Source: Callorhinus ursinus
Taxonomy: Eukaryota > Chordata > Mammalia > Carnivora > Otariidae
Length of the DNA: 64,000 nt
Assembly (NCBI RefSeq): GCF_003265705.1
Contig: NW_020313285.1
Span: 14,598,151-14,662,150 of the forward strand
Reading direction: 5' to 3'
In this document: positions 25,410 through 37,437 of the stretch, piece after piece
Position numbering within the stretch: the stretch's first letter is position 1
How the letters are laid out: each line of letters starts with the position of its first letter
Position numbers and translations under genes: made by a program
Notes under the pieces: generated by a model
What the model was told of the DNA's origin: nothing
What the model saw: the letters and a program-made list of their open reading frames with translations, nothing else
Databases searched by the model: none

Positions 25410-26085
25410 TTATTCTGCAAGTAAGAGAGGCAGCCAGAAGGTTGGAGACGACTGGATCAGGAACGGTTTGGTCAGGGGAAACTACTGAAAGAAATTGTCA
25501 TATTGTCAGAGAATCTATTATGTTATATTTTTCATGTTTTCCATGTTTATATTAATTGGATTCCACCAGCTTCCTTGAGCATCTGGTGTACACATGACCA
25601 TGCACTGTGTTGTCTATCCAATTCATCCAGTAAGACTGTCCTCTGAATGTACTGACAGCTGAAGTCCCTTTTATACATAAGGAATATGAAATTTTTACTC
25701 TTAAATCTTAACAATATAATGTCTTATTTTCATTTCAGACTCTATTTGAACATATACCTTCTACTGACATAAGAAACTGCGTATAACCAATTAACACTGA
25801 ACACTGCATAATGGCCCTCCTTCTATTTGTTGGAAGGTCATCAAGTTTTAGCTTCTTACGAACAGCACTCCACATTGCCCTGGAGGTTGCTATAGGAATA
25901 TTAATGATTATCACTAAAAATTGTCATGTAGCCAAAGTCCATAATTATAGAAGTATATGTCATCCTTTAAACAAAATGTCCTGTTTGCCCTGTCAAAAGT
26001 TCAGAGATAACACAAGTAAAACCAGTGAATCACCAGAAGTAGAAATTAGTGCAAGTTTATTGTGCACAGACCAAAAAGACAGTTT
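25410..26085. other. Unassigned intronic sequence
   Basis: The + open frame at 25811-26158 (115 codons) has no recognised family and runs into a SINE, so it is not called as a gene. From about 26025 the sequence may belong to an old LTR that continues beyond the SINE to about 26650. Confidence 0.35.
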
Positions 26086-26103
26086 GAAAACTGGGGGCAC
26101 TCA

Positions 26104-26289
26104 TGGGACACCTGGGTGGCTCAGTCGGTTGGGAGTCTGCCTTCGGCTTGGATCGTAGCCCTGGGGTCCTGGGATCGAGCCCCACATCAGGCTCCCTGCT
26201 CAGCGGGGAACCTGCTTCTCCCTCTGCCACTCCCCCTGCTTGTGCTCTTTCACTGACAAATAAATGAAATCTTTAAAAAAAAAAAAAAA
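26104..26289 (+). mobile_element. Can-SINE
   Basis: Sense copy between GAAAACTGGGGGCACTCA (26086-26103) and the one-mismatch repeat at 26290-26307. Confidence 0.95.
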
Positions 26290-26307
26290 GAAAACTGGGA
26301 GCACTCA

Positions 26308-27565
26308 AACCAAAACATAGAAGGAGGCTCAGGGGTATATTTTTATAAAGCAGCTTAGATAGTAGAAAGTCAGTGACTGTTTATTCTTCAGTGATTGATT
26401 ATAATATCAGAATTTTTTTTGAATGATAGGGAATTGCTCAGTGGTTATCTCATATCAACCTTGGAAATCAGTTCAGGTTTTGCTTATGATTTACAGGGGC
26501 ATAAGCAAGAAAAGATTGAGATCAAGTTAGTCTTGCCCAATAAGCTATATTAAATTTTGTGTGTATGCCTAACTGGTTTTGTCGGCTCAGGGAATCTTCT
26601 GGGCTGGTCACTCACTGTTCGTTTTTTTTTTATTTTAACAGCCCCAGTCCTTATCTGCCCCATTCTTCTACCTTTTTCATTAGCGGAAGGCAGGATGTTT
26701 GTACAGAATTAGAATAGTTGTGATAAATCTTTCATGAGGTGAAATGACTGGTTGCTTGAGTTTGGAAAAATGGAAACAAAAAATCAGCAGCAAAAATAAG
26801 AAAGAAGATCTTTGACCTTAACTTCAGCACCTTCAGTTAAGTAGGACTCTCCTTGGAGAGTCTTTGAAAGCTTTCATAACTGAAATAAAACCCATGAATT
26901 AAAAAGTAGATCTTTTTGTCTTATTTGGAAAGTGAGGTATAATTTTATGCATTGTCGGTGCCGTCATAGAGTCAGTATATTTCCTCCAGTGGATATAATA
27001 CATTCATTAATTGTGTTTACATTTTCAAAATTGTATGGAAACTACTGTCTTGACATTTTGTTTTACAAAGTTCTTCAAAGCCTAATTCAGAAGTGATAAC
27101 CTCCCTCCTTCCCATTGTCTGTTATTTGTTATGGTGTGACAATTAAATCACCAGCGAAGGGAGTAGTTAACTTATGTTGATGTTACATGAATGAAGGCTG
27201 TGTGCGTGTTTGCGAAGTGCCAACTTGAAAACCCCTTGAAATTCCTCTTTGCCTCTTCTCTCTAAAACATTGTGAGTAGAACAAAAGGTTTAAGAAAAGA
27301 GTGAATACAAAACATTTACTTGACAATTAATACCAAAACTTTAAAAATATCTGTACAGGGGAAGTGAATTGTTTAAGTTTCAACAGTCGTCCACTGTTAT
27401 CTTAACTATATATATGGTCCTTGCCACGGTGTGGAGACATCAGGCTAAGTCAGTCAAATTGATGAACAGTCAAGTTCAATTGTCACTAGTTTAGTTTTGT
27501 GTTTTTGATTGTAGTATTATTTTATTGATAACAGGGTAATTTAATTAAGATATATGGATTTACTT
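26308..27565. other. Unassigned intronic sequence
   Basis: The first 350 bases may be the rest of an old LTR split by the SINE. Beyond that no repeat, exon or RNA gene was recognised. Confidence 0.35.
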
Positions 27566-27581
27566 AAACTAACAAATGATT

Positions 27582-27703
27582 GGCGCACCTGACTGGCTCA
27601 GTTGGTAGAGCAAGTGACTCTTGTTTTTGGGTCATGAGTTCAAGCCCCACGTTATACATGGAGTTTACTTAAGAAAAATGAATAAAATTTTTTAAAAAAT
27701 AAT
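27582..27703 (+). mobile_element. Short tRNA-Lys-like SINE
   Basis: A ~120-base form keeps a clear tRNA-Lys layout: A box TGGCTCAGTTGGTAGAGC, then GACTCTTG, then B box GAGTTCAAGCCCC. A short A/T tail follows. Flanks are AAACTAACAAATGATT and AAACTAAGAAATGGTT. It is a retroposon, not a tRNA gene: the acceptor stem does not close. Confidence 0.9.
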
Positions 27704-28585
27704 AAACTAAGAAATGGTTACTACCATGATACCATTATAAACTGACATCTCATTACTTTAGTGATTTCTTTCTGGATTTAAATCTCTTTGATGTTTGCCT
27801 TAGAAAGCATGTGTTCAGAATTTCCCTGCTGAGGAATCTATAGCCCATGGTTATTTTCTGTGTTGTCTGACATATTTTTAAACTGTAGAGAATATATACT
27901 GTTGAGAAAACTTCACCACATATAAGAGTTAGTATCTGGAAGCTATTTTCTGTGTTGTCTGACAGGTTTTTTTTTTTAAACTAAAATAGCTAACAAAATG
28001 AAATGTAACAGGAAGAGAAGTTTTAATGGTACAGACTGTCCATAGGATTTCAGTGAAGATTCAACTAGCTAATTAAACAAGGCAAAGCATACAGAGAATT
28101 AGTACAAGCTGAAATTAAAAAGGTACGAACTTATTAGATCATTTATGACAGGATTCTTTAGGTTGCAGGTTAAGCTGCACAACTAACCTACCTAAAACAG
28201 AAGAGGAATTACTATCTTTGGAAATTGGGAAATCTGACTGATCTGGCCTTAGGTACAGCCTGGTGCTGTGTTCATTGCTATCAGCAGCATTCAGTGTTTC
28301 TTATATCACTTCTCCACCCTTGTGTGGGTGTCAAGGTCTGCTTTTCTTTCTGTGGAATTATAATTGTGCAAAATGTGTACCTATGGCCAAAGGGAATATT
28401 GTTTGCTATCAGGAGAGAGATCTTGCCCATGAATGAAGCTAATCCGGAGTAAACCATTTATAACAAAGTATATTAATTGGCCACACTGTGACTTGTATTC
28501 CTCTTTAGGAAAGGTGAGGATCATGTGAAATAAAAGGAAAAGGAAAATTTTTTTTACCATTTTAATCATGTTTAAGTCTACAACT
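27704..28585. other. Unassigned intronic sequence
   Basis: No gene or named repeat recognised. A short TCTGTGTTGTCTGACA segment occurs twice (near 27858 and 27949), a local direct repeat of unknown meaning. Confidence 0.4.
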
Positions 28586-28589
28586 CAGT

Positions 28590-28855
28590 AGGGTCAACTA
28601 TATTCACATTGTTTTAGTCAAATCTCAAGAACTTTTCTTCTTGCAAAACTGAAACTCTATACCCATTAAACAACTCTCCATTCCCCATTCCCCCAGCCCC
28701 TGGAAACTACCATTCTGCTTTCTATTTCTATGAGTGTGACTACTTTAGGTACTTCATATAAGTGGACTCATACACAATTTGTCTTTTTGTGACTAGCTTA
28801 TTTCACTTAGTATGATGTCCTCAAGGTTCATCAGTGTTGTAGCATGTGACAGGAT
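28590..28855 (-). mobile_element. Old L1M 3' UTR
   Basis: The antisense series is characteristic: AACTCTATACCCATTAAACA, TACCATTCTGCTTTCTATTT, then TTATTTCACTTAGTATGATG and TCAAGGTTCATC. Confidence 0.8.
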
Positions 28856-29122
28856 TTCAAAAGGAAAAGACATTTTAAGGTTTTTTAAGTTACTTTAAAA
28901 GGCTATCCGAGAACAGATACTCTCAGGCAACTGAAATTCATGAAATAAACATAAAGAAAATCTATGAGACTGACAATAGCTGGAAAATGCACTGCTCACT
29001 TAACATTTTTTTTTTAAATTCAAATTCATTTAGAACATTGGGATTACCAAGAAAAAAACGCAACATCACATCTGCATCCTTTGGACTACAAGTTTTCAAT
29101 ACTTGCTGCTTTTAGTATCCTA

Positions 29123-29320
29123 AAAGTGGCTCAGTCAGTTAAGTATCTGCCTTTGGCTCAGGTCAAGATCCCGGGTCCTGGGATCCAACCCCATGGCCAG
29201 CTCCTTGCTCAGCAGGGAGCCTGCTTCTCCCTCTCCCTCTGCCTGCCACTCCTCCGCCTGCTTGTGCTCGCGCGCTCTCTCTCTTTCTCGTTCTCCCTCT
29301 CAAATAAATAAATCTTTTTT
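29123..29320 (+). mobile_element. Can-SINE, head slightly truncated
   Basis: Sense copy starting at AAGTGGCTCAGTCAG, so about 12 bases of the usual head are missing. Approximate flanks are TTTTAGTATCC and TTTTAAGTATTC. Confidence 0.9.
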
Positions 29321-29390
29321 TTTTAAGTATTCTTTGGGGGTGATTGCTTAAAAAAAAAGGAGACATTTTATTTTAAATTTTTTGCACATC

Positions 29391-29557
29391 ATTTTTTTAA
29401 AGATTTGTTTATTTATTCTAGGGACAGAGAGAGTCTCAAGCGGATTCTGTGCTGAGCACAGAGCCTGTTGAGGGGCTCGATCCCACAACCCCAAGATCAC
29501 GATCTGAGCCCAAACTGAGAGTCAGACATTCAACTGACTGCACCACCCAAGCACCCC
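29391..29557 (-). mobile_element. Can-SINE
   Basis: Antisense copy with a shortened body; the head CCACCCAAGCACCCC is at the right. It lies about 70 bases from the preceding sense copy. Confidence 0.9.
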
Positions 29558-29564
29558 TGCATGT

Positions 29565-29845
29565 GATTTTTAATTGAACCTTTTATTTTGAGACAATTAT
29601 TCATTTGTGTACTTCTGTAAAAAAAAAAAAAAAAAGTATTGCAAAGAAATCCCATGTATCCCTTAACCAGTTTCCCCCAGTGGCAAAATCTTGAAAAAGT
29701 GTAAACATCACAACCAGGACATTGACTTTGATATAGTCCACTTATCTTATTCCGATTACCCCAGTTTTCCTTGTATTTATTTTTGTGTGTGGGTAGGTAC
29801 ATACACATGTATTTAGTTCCATACAATTTTATCACATGTTGGACA
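29565..29845 (-). mobile_element. Old L1M 3' end
   Basis: Antisense landmarks: AAATCCCATGTATCCCTTAA, CAGTTTCCCCCAGTGGCAAA and ATTTTATCACATG. Confidence 0.75.
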
Positions 29846-29849
29846 TAGA

Positions 29850-31120
29850 ATTTTTAGAGTTTATAGATTAGATGTGGTTATTTCCAAGGTGCTGTTATTG
29901 TTATAAGTCTTAGTAGCATTAAGAGTATTATTTTATGGTCTTCATTTTATGTGACAAACATATATAGATGATATGAGGAAGGGCATAGCATATCATACTT
30001 AAACTAGATCTTTGCATTCAACAACTTATTCAAGCTGTATCCTTTAATATTTTCCTCATTCACTCTATGATTATAAAATGATAGATGAATCTTTTTTCCC
30101 AAACTCATTTCTTCTCTTTAATATTTACAAGTGGGTACAGTTTTGTTTTTTTTTAAGACTTTATGTTTAAGTAATCCCTACACCCAGAGTGGGGCTCCAA
30201 CTCACAACTCTGAGACAAGAGTCCCATGCTCGTCCAACTGAGCCAGCCAGGCGCCCCAGGTACAGTTTTCATTATGGCATTTTCACTAGAGAAGTGAGAA
30301 ATACTTTAAGAACTTTACTATTAATATTTGAAGATAGTAATTGAGGGAAAATAATAGTGTTAATTTGAAAATTCACTATTTTGCCTATACCTTCATATTT
30401 ACTGTTTTTATAGAACAAAAGAAAGATCATTAGCATTTGCTTTAAGGATAATAAGACTCCCAATTTAGTTACATAGTATTGCATAACAAATCATAGAGAA
30501 TAAAATGAGTTTAAGTATTTGCAAAGCAAATTACCCAACCCTTAAGTACACATTTGCCATTATATTTTACACGACTTAAATGATTTATTATTTCTTGTTC
30601 ACATTCATAAATTATTCTAATTTGCAGAGTCTGTACTTCCTAGAACAGGAACATCTTTTTTCTACAAATCCTCCTTAATCTCATTTGTAGGAAGAGATTC
30701 AAAGAGAGTTTTCTAAGTTAGAAGATCCTTTCTTTTAACAATAAATAGAGTGGCTTAAGGAGAACAAAAGAACTTGTACTAAATTGAAATAGCTTCTTTA
30801 GACAAATAAAGTAAGGAATTTTCTCCTTAATAGAGAATAATTAATGCAACTATTTTCTTAATAGAGAACATGAAAAATGTTCATGAACAGGTTTTCAATA
30901 ATGGCATGGCCTCTAATTTCTCCTTTGTTTCAACAGAGACGTCTTGAAGACAATTCAGCTTTTTAGTTTTTAGATGATAATCTGAGGTCAAATGATGGCT
31001 ACACTGAGCATATTTGAATTATTTTTTAAGGAAAACTTAAGGCCATCCTCAATTGCTCACTTATTCAATACTAATAATAGTAGAAGCAAATAAGTACAAT
31101 AATAATAATACCTATTATTA
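29850..31120. other. Unassigned AT-rich sequence around a short SINE
   Basis: Apart from the element at 30145-30258 and an AAT-rich patch at 31095-31120, nothing was recognised. Confidence 0.45.
30145..30258 (-). mobile_element. Short tRNA-Lys-like SINE
   Basis: Antisense short form ending GAGCCAGCCAGGCGCCCC. The perfect target duplication GGTACAGTTTT is at 30134-30144 and 30259-30269. Confidence 0.9.
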
Positions 31121-31124
31121 TGAC

Positions 31125-31206
31125 CCTAATTAATAAACAGCAGTTACTATACACCAGGTACTCTTCTAAGTACTTTAATTTCTCTAATCCTTTGTAACTC
31201 TTTATT
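31125..31206 (-). mobile_element. MIR relic, interrupted by SINE
   Basis: Antisense MIR start: CAGTTACTATACACCAGGTA, then CTCTTCTAAGTACTTTAATT. The SINE at 31221 ends it. Confidence 0.55.
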
Positions 31207-31220
31207 TCTATTCCATTTTT

Positions 31221-31426
31221 TAAAAAAATATTTATTTGAGAGAAGGAGGGGGAGAGGAGGGAGAGAGTGCAAGCTGGGGGAGGGACAGAGGGAGAGAGAG
31301 AATCTCAGCCAGACTCCCCACGGAGGACTGAGCCCCACACAGGGCTCAATCCCATGACCCTGAGATCATGACCTAAGCTAAAATCAAGAGTTGGACACTT
31401 AACAGACTGAGCCACCAAGGCACCTC
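31221..31426 (-). mobile_element. Can-SINE
   Basis: Antisense copy between TCTATTCCATTTTT (31207-31220) and TCTATTCCACTTTT (31427-31440). Confidence 0.95.
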
Positions 31427-31457
31427 TCTATTCCACTTTTTTAAGCTTTCCTACTTT

Positions 31458-31580
31458 CTTTCTTTTTTTTTTTTGAGATTTTATTTTTTTAAGTAATCTC
31501 TACACCCATCATGGAGCTCGAGCTCAAAACCCTGAGATCAAGAGTTGCACACCCCACCAACTAAACCAGCCAGCTGTCCC
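31458..31580 (-). mobile_element. Short tRNA-Lys-like SINE
   Basis: Antisense short form beginning in a T-run and ending CCAGCCAGCTGTCCC. Flanked by TAAGCTTTC at 31442 and 31581. It sits only about 30 bases from the previous SINE. Confidence 0.9.
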
Positions 31581-31589
31581 TAAGCTTTC

Positions 31590-32510
31590 TGACTTCCCAT
31601 CTTTTCTCTCCCTTACTGAGCTTTTCATGATGTCTCTTCTTTTCCTTTCCTTCTGATTTTGTTTTCATGTCTGTGATGGTTTATTTGTTATGCTTTCTTT
31701 TTTTTTTCATTCTGTGAACTGACATTTCATCTCCCCATCACATCTTTGAGACATTTTATTTCTACTTTGTTGTCTTCAAAGATAGAGGAAAGTGCTTCTT
31801 ATGTTTTTAAAACACTTGCTTAAATGTTGCCCTCAGTTCCATGTCTTCTGTTTTTTGGTGGGGTCGGAGGGGGAAGGCAGAGGCTGGCTTTTCATGTGGT
31901 CTTTTTTTCTTATAGAAACTTCGTGTTAATGTGTACTGTGTTCCTTTTTTTAGAAAACGTACTTATCCCTGGCTGCAAAATTTACTTTTCCCTGGACAAG
32001 CTCTTCACCATAGATTTATTTTGGCAGAGATGTTTGTCACAGTTCTAGGCTTGCTGATTTCAACAAAGAAAGGGCTTTGGTCCTCTCTGCTGCCTCACAT
32101 TAAACCTGCTTTATGAAAACATGGCTTAACTACTTAATTCTTTGAGTTCTGTATCTCTGCCTCTTCTTCTCTGAAACAGAACATTTCCATCAGAGTTTAT
32201 TTGCCCCCCCCCCAGATCACCTCAGCTCCTGCACCCATAGTTGTCTACGCAGAATAGGATTTATACCCTACATTGTCTGGTCGTGTATTCTTCCTGGTTA
32301 TTTCTGAGATCGTCTGTCTGTTGGGCCCTTTTGCCCCTGACATTGCTCTGCTTGGCCTTTTGTCCCCACTTGCTTCCAGATGACCCCGCTCAACCTCATC
32401 AGCTTTTGGAAAATATACACATATTTTGGTGACCATGTATTATTCCAGTCTTTTCATTTTTAAAGATGGAGTTTGCAGTATATTATTTTTAGCATTCCCT
32501 GTGTCTTTTA
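31590..32510. other. Unassigned sequence
   Basis: T-rich with no recognised family. The two overlapping opposite-strand open frames at 32241-32436 are not supported as genes. Confidence 0.4.
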
Positions 32511-32514
32511 AAAA

Positions 32515-32690
32515 TTGCCTTATTGAGGTATAATTTACATTCTACAAAAGTCTCCCCTGTAAATGTACAGTTTAGTAATATTTAGTAGATTTATACAGTT
32601 GTAAACAATTAACAAATCTAGTTTTCAGAACTTTGCATTGCCCCAAAAGTTACTTTGTGCCTGTTTGCAGTCAACTCCTTACTGTTTCTT
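32515..32690 (-). mobile_element. Old L1M 3' end
   Basis: Antisense start with TTATTGAGGTATAATTTACA, then GTACAGTTTAGTAATATTTA and CATTGCCCCAAAAG. Confidence 0.7.
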
Positions 32691-33540
32691 TGAAGATTTC
32701 ATTGCTGAAATGGAATTCCTTTATTGACATAGCTGTGATCACTCCAGAAGTTATCTGTGTTTTGTTTTGTTTTCATTACTAATAAATCTAAAGGAGAAGA
32801 ATCTATAGTAGAAGACTAATAATAATGTACCACTCTTTCTTGGCATCTGTTCTGCTCTCTGCTTTTTATAATAGATTTTTCTGTAGCCTCTCAGGTAATT
32901 TTCTTACCAGGGAGTGAGATTTGGGTGGAAACAGTTGAAGCACTAGGGTCTGTCAGGACACACTGATGTTAATTGCTGTCGTGATTTTGTTGGTGTGAAA
33001 TGATTTTCCCCTTCCAGTGTAAATCTCTGGAAGGAGCATGAAATCAATTGGAAGTTCTTTAAAGAAGAAGTCCACCTATATTGGAGGTCCTGAATTATTT
33101 CAAACAAGCTAGTATAATTTTAAAAGTAAATTTTACACTTTTTTCTTAAAGCAATTTTGCTACATTCAAAATTTAGTGTGACAAGTCACAAAAACCGGCT
33201 ACTTGTTCTAGCTGTAGTTGTGATGCCTTATATCTCACTTGTCCCTTGGTTAAATCACTTAACACTTGTGAACCCCAGTATCCTGAAATTTCCACAATAA
33301 TTTATCTTTCTTAGAGTAAGATGTTGAGCTCTCTTGTTAGGAGAAGATGCCTCAATGGCATGTTTGATACATTAAAGCACTTGAGTGCGTGTAGCCAGTT
33401 GTAACTGTTTCCAAGCATTTCCAGAGATAAGCAAAGATGAAGCAAGCCAAGGGAAGGGTGCCGTTCTCCTTCTCTGAAAACTAGCTAACAAGAACAGCCT
33501 CCGGGGGAGATTGGCAAATCCTCGAACTGTTACTTATACA
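32691..33540. other. Unassigned intronic sequence
   Basis: Nothing recognised. Confidence 0.4.
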
Positions 33541-33544
33541 CAGT

Positions 33545-33770
33545 TATCATTTACTGAGTGTTTTCTATGTGCCAGCCACAATGTTTAGCATTGTATATAT
33601 ATTTTTCTTATAGAGTAATATTTTAATATACATTGTGGTAGTTGACATTTTCCCTTTTATAGATAAGGAGACTGAGATTTAGACAGATTGGCTAGGAAAT
33701 GGCTTAGAAATGGTGGAACCAGTACTCAAATCCAGATCTGGCTGACTTCATAGCCAGGCTTTTAAAACAT
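33545..33770 (-). mobile_element. MIR relic
   Basis: Antisense MIR with TTTACTGAGTGTTTTCTATG, TATAGATAAGGAGACTGAG and AAATCCAGATCTGGCTGAC. It has a central AT insertion. Confidence 0.7.
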
Positions 33771-34096
33771 TCTCACATTTATGCGGTATAGCTTGGACCT
33801 TCCTACATTTAAAAATAGGAAATTTGGATATGTTCTATGCTTCTTCATGGAAAACATGATAAATTCAAGACGTTTACATCATTACTGTACTTCCTAGAAT
33901 GTGTATGAATACACTGTTTTCAAGGATTGCCCCATCACTGTCTTTGTCTATTTGTAATATTAAATTTATCAAATTATGCAGTATTAATCACTTTAATAGC
34001 ACTAAAAGAGCAGTTTCCTCTGAGCGTTGTTTCTAGCATTGCCCCCCCCCCCTTTTTCTTAGTCCTGTAAAGCATGCCTAAAGAAAGAATAGTTTC

Positions 34097-34273
34097 GGGG
34101 AGCTCAGTCAGTTAAGCGTCTACCTTCGACTCAGGTCATGATCTGACCAGGGTCCTGGAATTGAGCTCCATGTCCTCAGGCTCTCAGCTCAGTGGGGAGC
34201 CTGCTTCTCCTCCTCCCCCCTGCTTGTGCTTTCTCTCTCTCTCTCTCTCAAATAAATAAAATCTTAAAAAAAA
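34097..34273 (+). mobile_element. Can-SINE, truncated head
   Basis: Sense copy starting GGGGAGCTCAGTCAG with a perfect 12-base target duplication, AAGAATAGTTTC, at 34085-34096 and 34274-34285. Confidence 0.95.
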
Positions 34274-34285
34274 AAGAATAGTTTC

Positions 34286-34880
34286 ATATAGCCAATACTT
34301 TTACAGGTGGTATAATTAGTAGTTCATATGTGATCAGAAATCTATTTTTTTTACCTTCTTGCATAAAAAGAAATAAAAATCTGTGGAAAATTATATAATG
34401 TAAAATATTGAACACAATTTCAGTAATAAATGATAATACCACAAAAAGGAAGATATAACAGCCCACTGTAAATTATGAATTTAATTTGATTTATCATTAA
34501 ACAGAATTTTAAAATCAGCATGTGTTTTGAGAAAAAAAATATTGGATGCAGTTGAACTACTGTTTTGAATCAAGTCCAAAATCCTTTTCTAAATATCTGT
34601 TGTTATATTCTTCTGATAGTGATTTGAAAATCTGAGTATCTCAGATGAAATACTGGAGATAAAGAATCTGCTGTAGTACTGGTCTTACTCCTTTTAGGTC
34701 ACCTTCTCTAGTTAAACTTCTGTAATTTATCTCCCTCCCTCTCTCTCTCTCTCCCCCTCTCTGTCTTTCTCTTCCCCCCCAACCCCTCCATCCACATATC
34801 CACACTTGTTTATGTACATACATATCAGAAAAGCCTACCTAACTCTACATACATATTTATCACAATTTCAAAATCAAATC
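34286..34880. other. Unassigned sequence with a (CT)n tract
   Basis: AT-rich and without a named repeat, apart from a pyrimidine-only CT/C tract at about 34728-34790. The minus open frame 34641-34823 is the translation of that tract. Confidence 0.5.
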
Positions 34881-34884
34881 TCTT

Positions 34885-36390
34885 AATAATTGGAGTATAA
34901 TAAACAAACATATCTTAAGTAACAGTTTGGTGAATGTTAACAAATCGAATACATACATGTCACCATGACCTACATCAACAAATAGAACATTAACAGCACT
35001 CTAGAGCTCTCTACCCACTTTCTTGAATTTTTATTACTATTCTAACAGCTAAAAGCATAGGTTAGCTTTACCTGTTTCTGAATTCCATGTAAATAGAATC
35101 AAACAAAATGTATTCTTTTGTATACATCTTGTTTCATTGTGAGATTTCTCCACATTGTTGTAATATTTCATTTATTTTAACTGATGTATTGTCATTATAT
35201 GAATATAGGACATTTATTTATCTATGCTACTCTTGATATTTGGGTTGCCTTCAGTTGGGTGTATTTTGAATAATGCTGCTATGAAAACTCATATATATTT
35301 TTAGGTATATGTATGAATATATTTATATTGGGTATATATCTAAGAGTAGAAATACTGAGTCATAAGGAATGTATATGGTCATTTCAGTCGATAAATTTTC
35401 CACAGTGGTTGAACCAAGTTCCATCCTCATCACCCATGTGTGAGAGTTCCAAATTCTGGCAATGTGTTATCAGTCTGTTTAGTTTTAGCATTCTTGTTAG
35501 GTCTGAAATGTTATCACATTATGACTTTAAATTGTATATACCCTGATGAGGAATGACCTACAGAATGTTTTTGTATGTTTATTGGGCATTTGTATATTCT
35601 CTTTTGTGATGTGCCCATTCAGGCTTTTTTGTTTTATTTTGTTTTTTTCCCCCATTTTCAGCTGGTTTGTCCTTCTTCCTTACTAATTTGTCTAGGTTCA
35701 TTACATATTCTCGGTATTAGTCCTTTTTGGTAAGATCTGGTAAAAATATCTTCTCCCACTCTGTAGTTTACCTTTTATAATCTTTTAATGTTGTTTTTGA
35801 GGAACAGTTATTAATTTTAATGTAGTCCATTTCATCAATCTGATTTTATGGTTGGTATCTTGTGTCATATTTAAGAATTCTGTACCTAACCAAAAGTCAT
35901 GCAGATACTTTTTATGTTAACTTTTAGAAAGCTTATTTTATTTTTGTACCTTTTATATTTATATCAACAATCCATCTGGGATAGATTTGGCGGGGGGAAT
36001 GTAGGGGGTCAGTTTTTACTTTTTTCCACATGAATACCAACTGACCTTGCATTATTGATGGGAAAGATCCACCCTTTCTCCGCTCCCCAATGTCTTATTT
36101 GTCATAAATCGAGTGATGTCATAAGTCATGTGTCGGTTTATTTGCGGATTATTTTGGTCCTTTGTTTTATTTGTTTATCCTTGTATCAATATTATACTAT
36201 CTAAATTTCTGTAACTTTTTAAATCTGTGGTGTATCTTTTTTTAACATTGTCTTGAATATCCTTGACTTTTCATTTCTATATAAATTTTAGAATCAGCCT
36301 GTTAATATCAAAAGCAACATATTCTTTTTAATAAAGAGTGGGATTTGTATTGCATTGCATTGAACCTATACCTCAAATTAAGAATTTTCT
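34885..36390 (-). mobile_element. Old L1 3' part (3' UTR and ORF2 end), antisense
   Basis: Antisense landmarks run in order: CACTCTAGAGCTCTCTACCC, TCCACATTGTTGTAATATT and TTGGGTTGCCTTCAGTTGG in the 3' UTR. Then come CTTCTCCCACTCTGTAGTTT and the ORF2-end region with ATAAATTTTAGAATCAGCCT. It meets an oppositely oriented piece near 36390. Confidence 0.8.
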
Positions 36391-36394
36391 TCAC

Positions 36395-36665
36395 AGTATA
36401 TTTTAAACAAACATTTGCAAATATAATCTAGCCATATATAAAGAGGACAAAATATCAGGATCATGATGGGTTTAGTCAGGGAATACAGTGGTTGTTTAAT
36501 ATTGGAAATACATTAGTAATTCACCATAACAAGAAAAAAAAAAGGTATCACATAACCTTCTCAATGGATGCAGGAAAAAAACCCTTTGATTAACTTGAAA
36601 TGTCATTCATGATAAAACTCTTACCAAATTAGAAATAAAAAGGAACTTAGTGTCCTAAATAAAGC
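36395..36665 (+). mobile_element. L1 ORF2 reverse-transcriptase segment in inverted orientation
   Basis: Sense ORF2 sequence: GATCATGATGGGTTTAGTCA and the downstream CACATAACCTTCTCAATGGA. It ends with CATGATAAAACTCTTACC and a following AAATTAG, upstream of where the ADD active site would be. It abuts the antisense L1 and probably belongs to the same insertion. Confidence 0.75.
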
Positions 36666-36911
36666 TATTGATGACTTCTTCACTGAGTCTGGGGTTGGAA
36701 CAAGGTTGTGCTATACCACATTTTCCTGAAGATCCTGGCCCAAAACAAGGAAACCTAACTCAGACTTGTTACTTCCCAGCTGGCTTCTGTACAGTGGGTG
36801 TTCCAAAGACAAGAAGGGGAAGCTGCCAATCTGGAAACTGGCACAGTATCATTCCTAATGTGGTCTCTTAGTTAAAGTAGTGACAGAATCACTCAGATTC
36901 AAGAGAAAAGG
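36666..36911. other. Unassigned sequence between two L1 pieces
   Basis: No recognised repeat. A 67-codon open frame here has no family resemblance. Confidence 0.4.
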
Positions 36912-37437
36912 GCATATGAGCGAAATAAGTCAATTAGAGAAAGACATGTATCATATGACCTCACTGATATGAGGAATTCTTAATCTCAGGGAACAAACTG
37001 AGGGTTGCTGGAGTGGTGGGGGGTGGGAGGCATGGGGTGGCTGGGTGATAGACATTGGGGAGGGTATATACTATGGTGAGCACTGTGAATTGTGTAAGAC
37101 TGTTGAATCACAGACCTGTACCTCTGAAACAAACAATACATTATATGTTAAAAAAAAAAGAAGAAGAAGAAGAAGAAGATAACAGGAGGGGAAAAATGAA
37201 GGGGGGGAAATCAGAGAGGGAGACGAACCATGAGAGACGATGGACTCTGAGAAACAAACTGAGGGTTCTAGAGGGGAGGGGGTGGGGGGATGGGTTAGCC
37301 TGGTGATGGGTATTAAAGAGGGCACATTCTGCGTGGAGCACTGGGTATTATATGCAAACAATGAATCATGGAACACTACATCAAAAACATGATATAATGT
37401 ATGGTGGTTAACATAACATAATAATAAAAAAAAAAAA
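36912..37437 (+). mobile_element. L1 3' end, carnivore type, two-module 3' UTR
   Basis: It starts in the L1 3' UTR (GTCAATTAGAGAAAGACATG). Two related modules follow: one runs to an A10-(GAA)n stretch at 37149-37180, the second to the terminal A-run at 37427-37438. The segment at 1-395 is a second copy. The minus open frames over this region are artefacts. Confidence 0.9.

Noticed and set aside
25811..26158. 115-codon plus-strand open frame
   Set aside because: It ends inside a Can-SINE and includes LTR-like sequence; no coding evidence.
27582..27660. Possible tRNA-Lys gene
   Set aside because: The A and B boxes are SINE promoter relics; the acceptor stem does not pair and an A-rich tail plus target duplication mark a retroposon.
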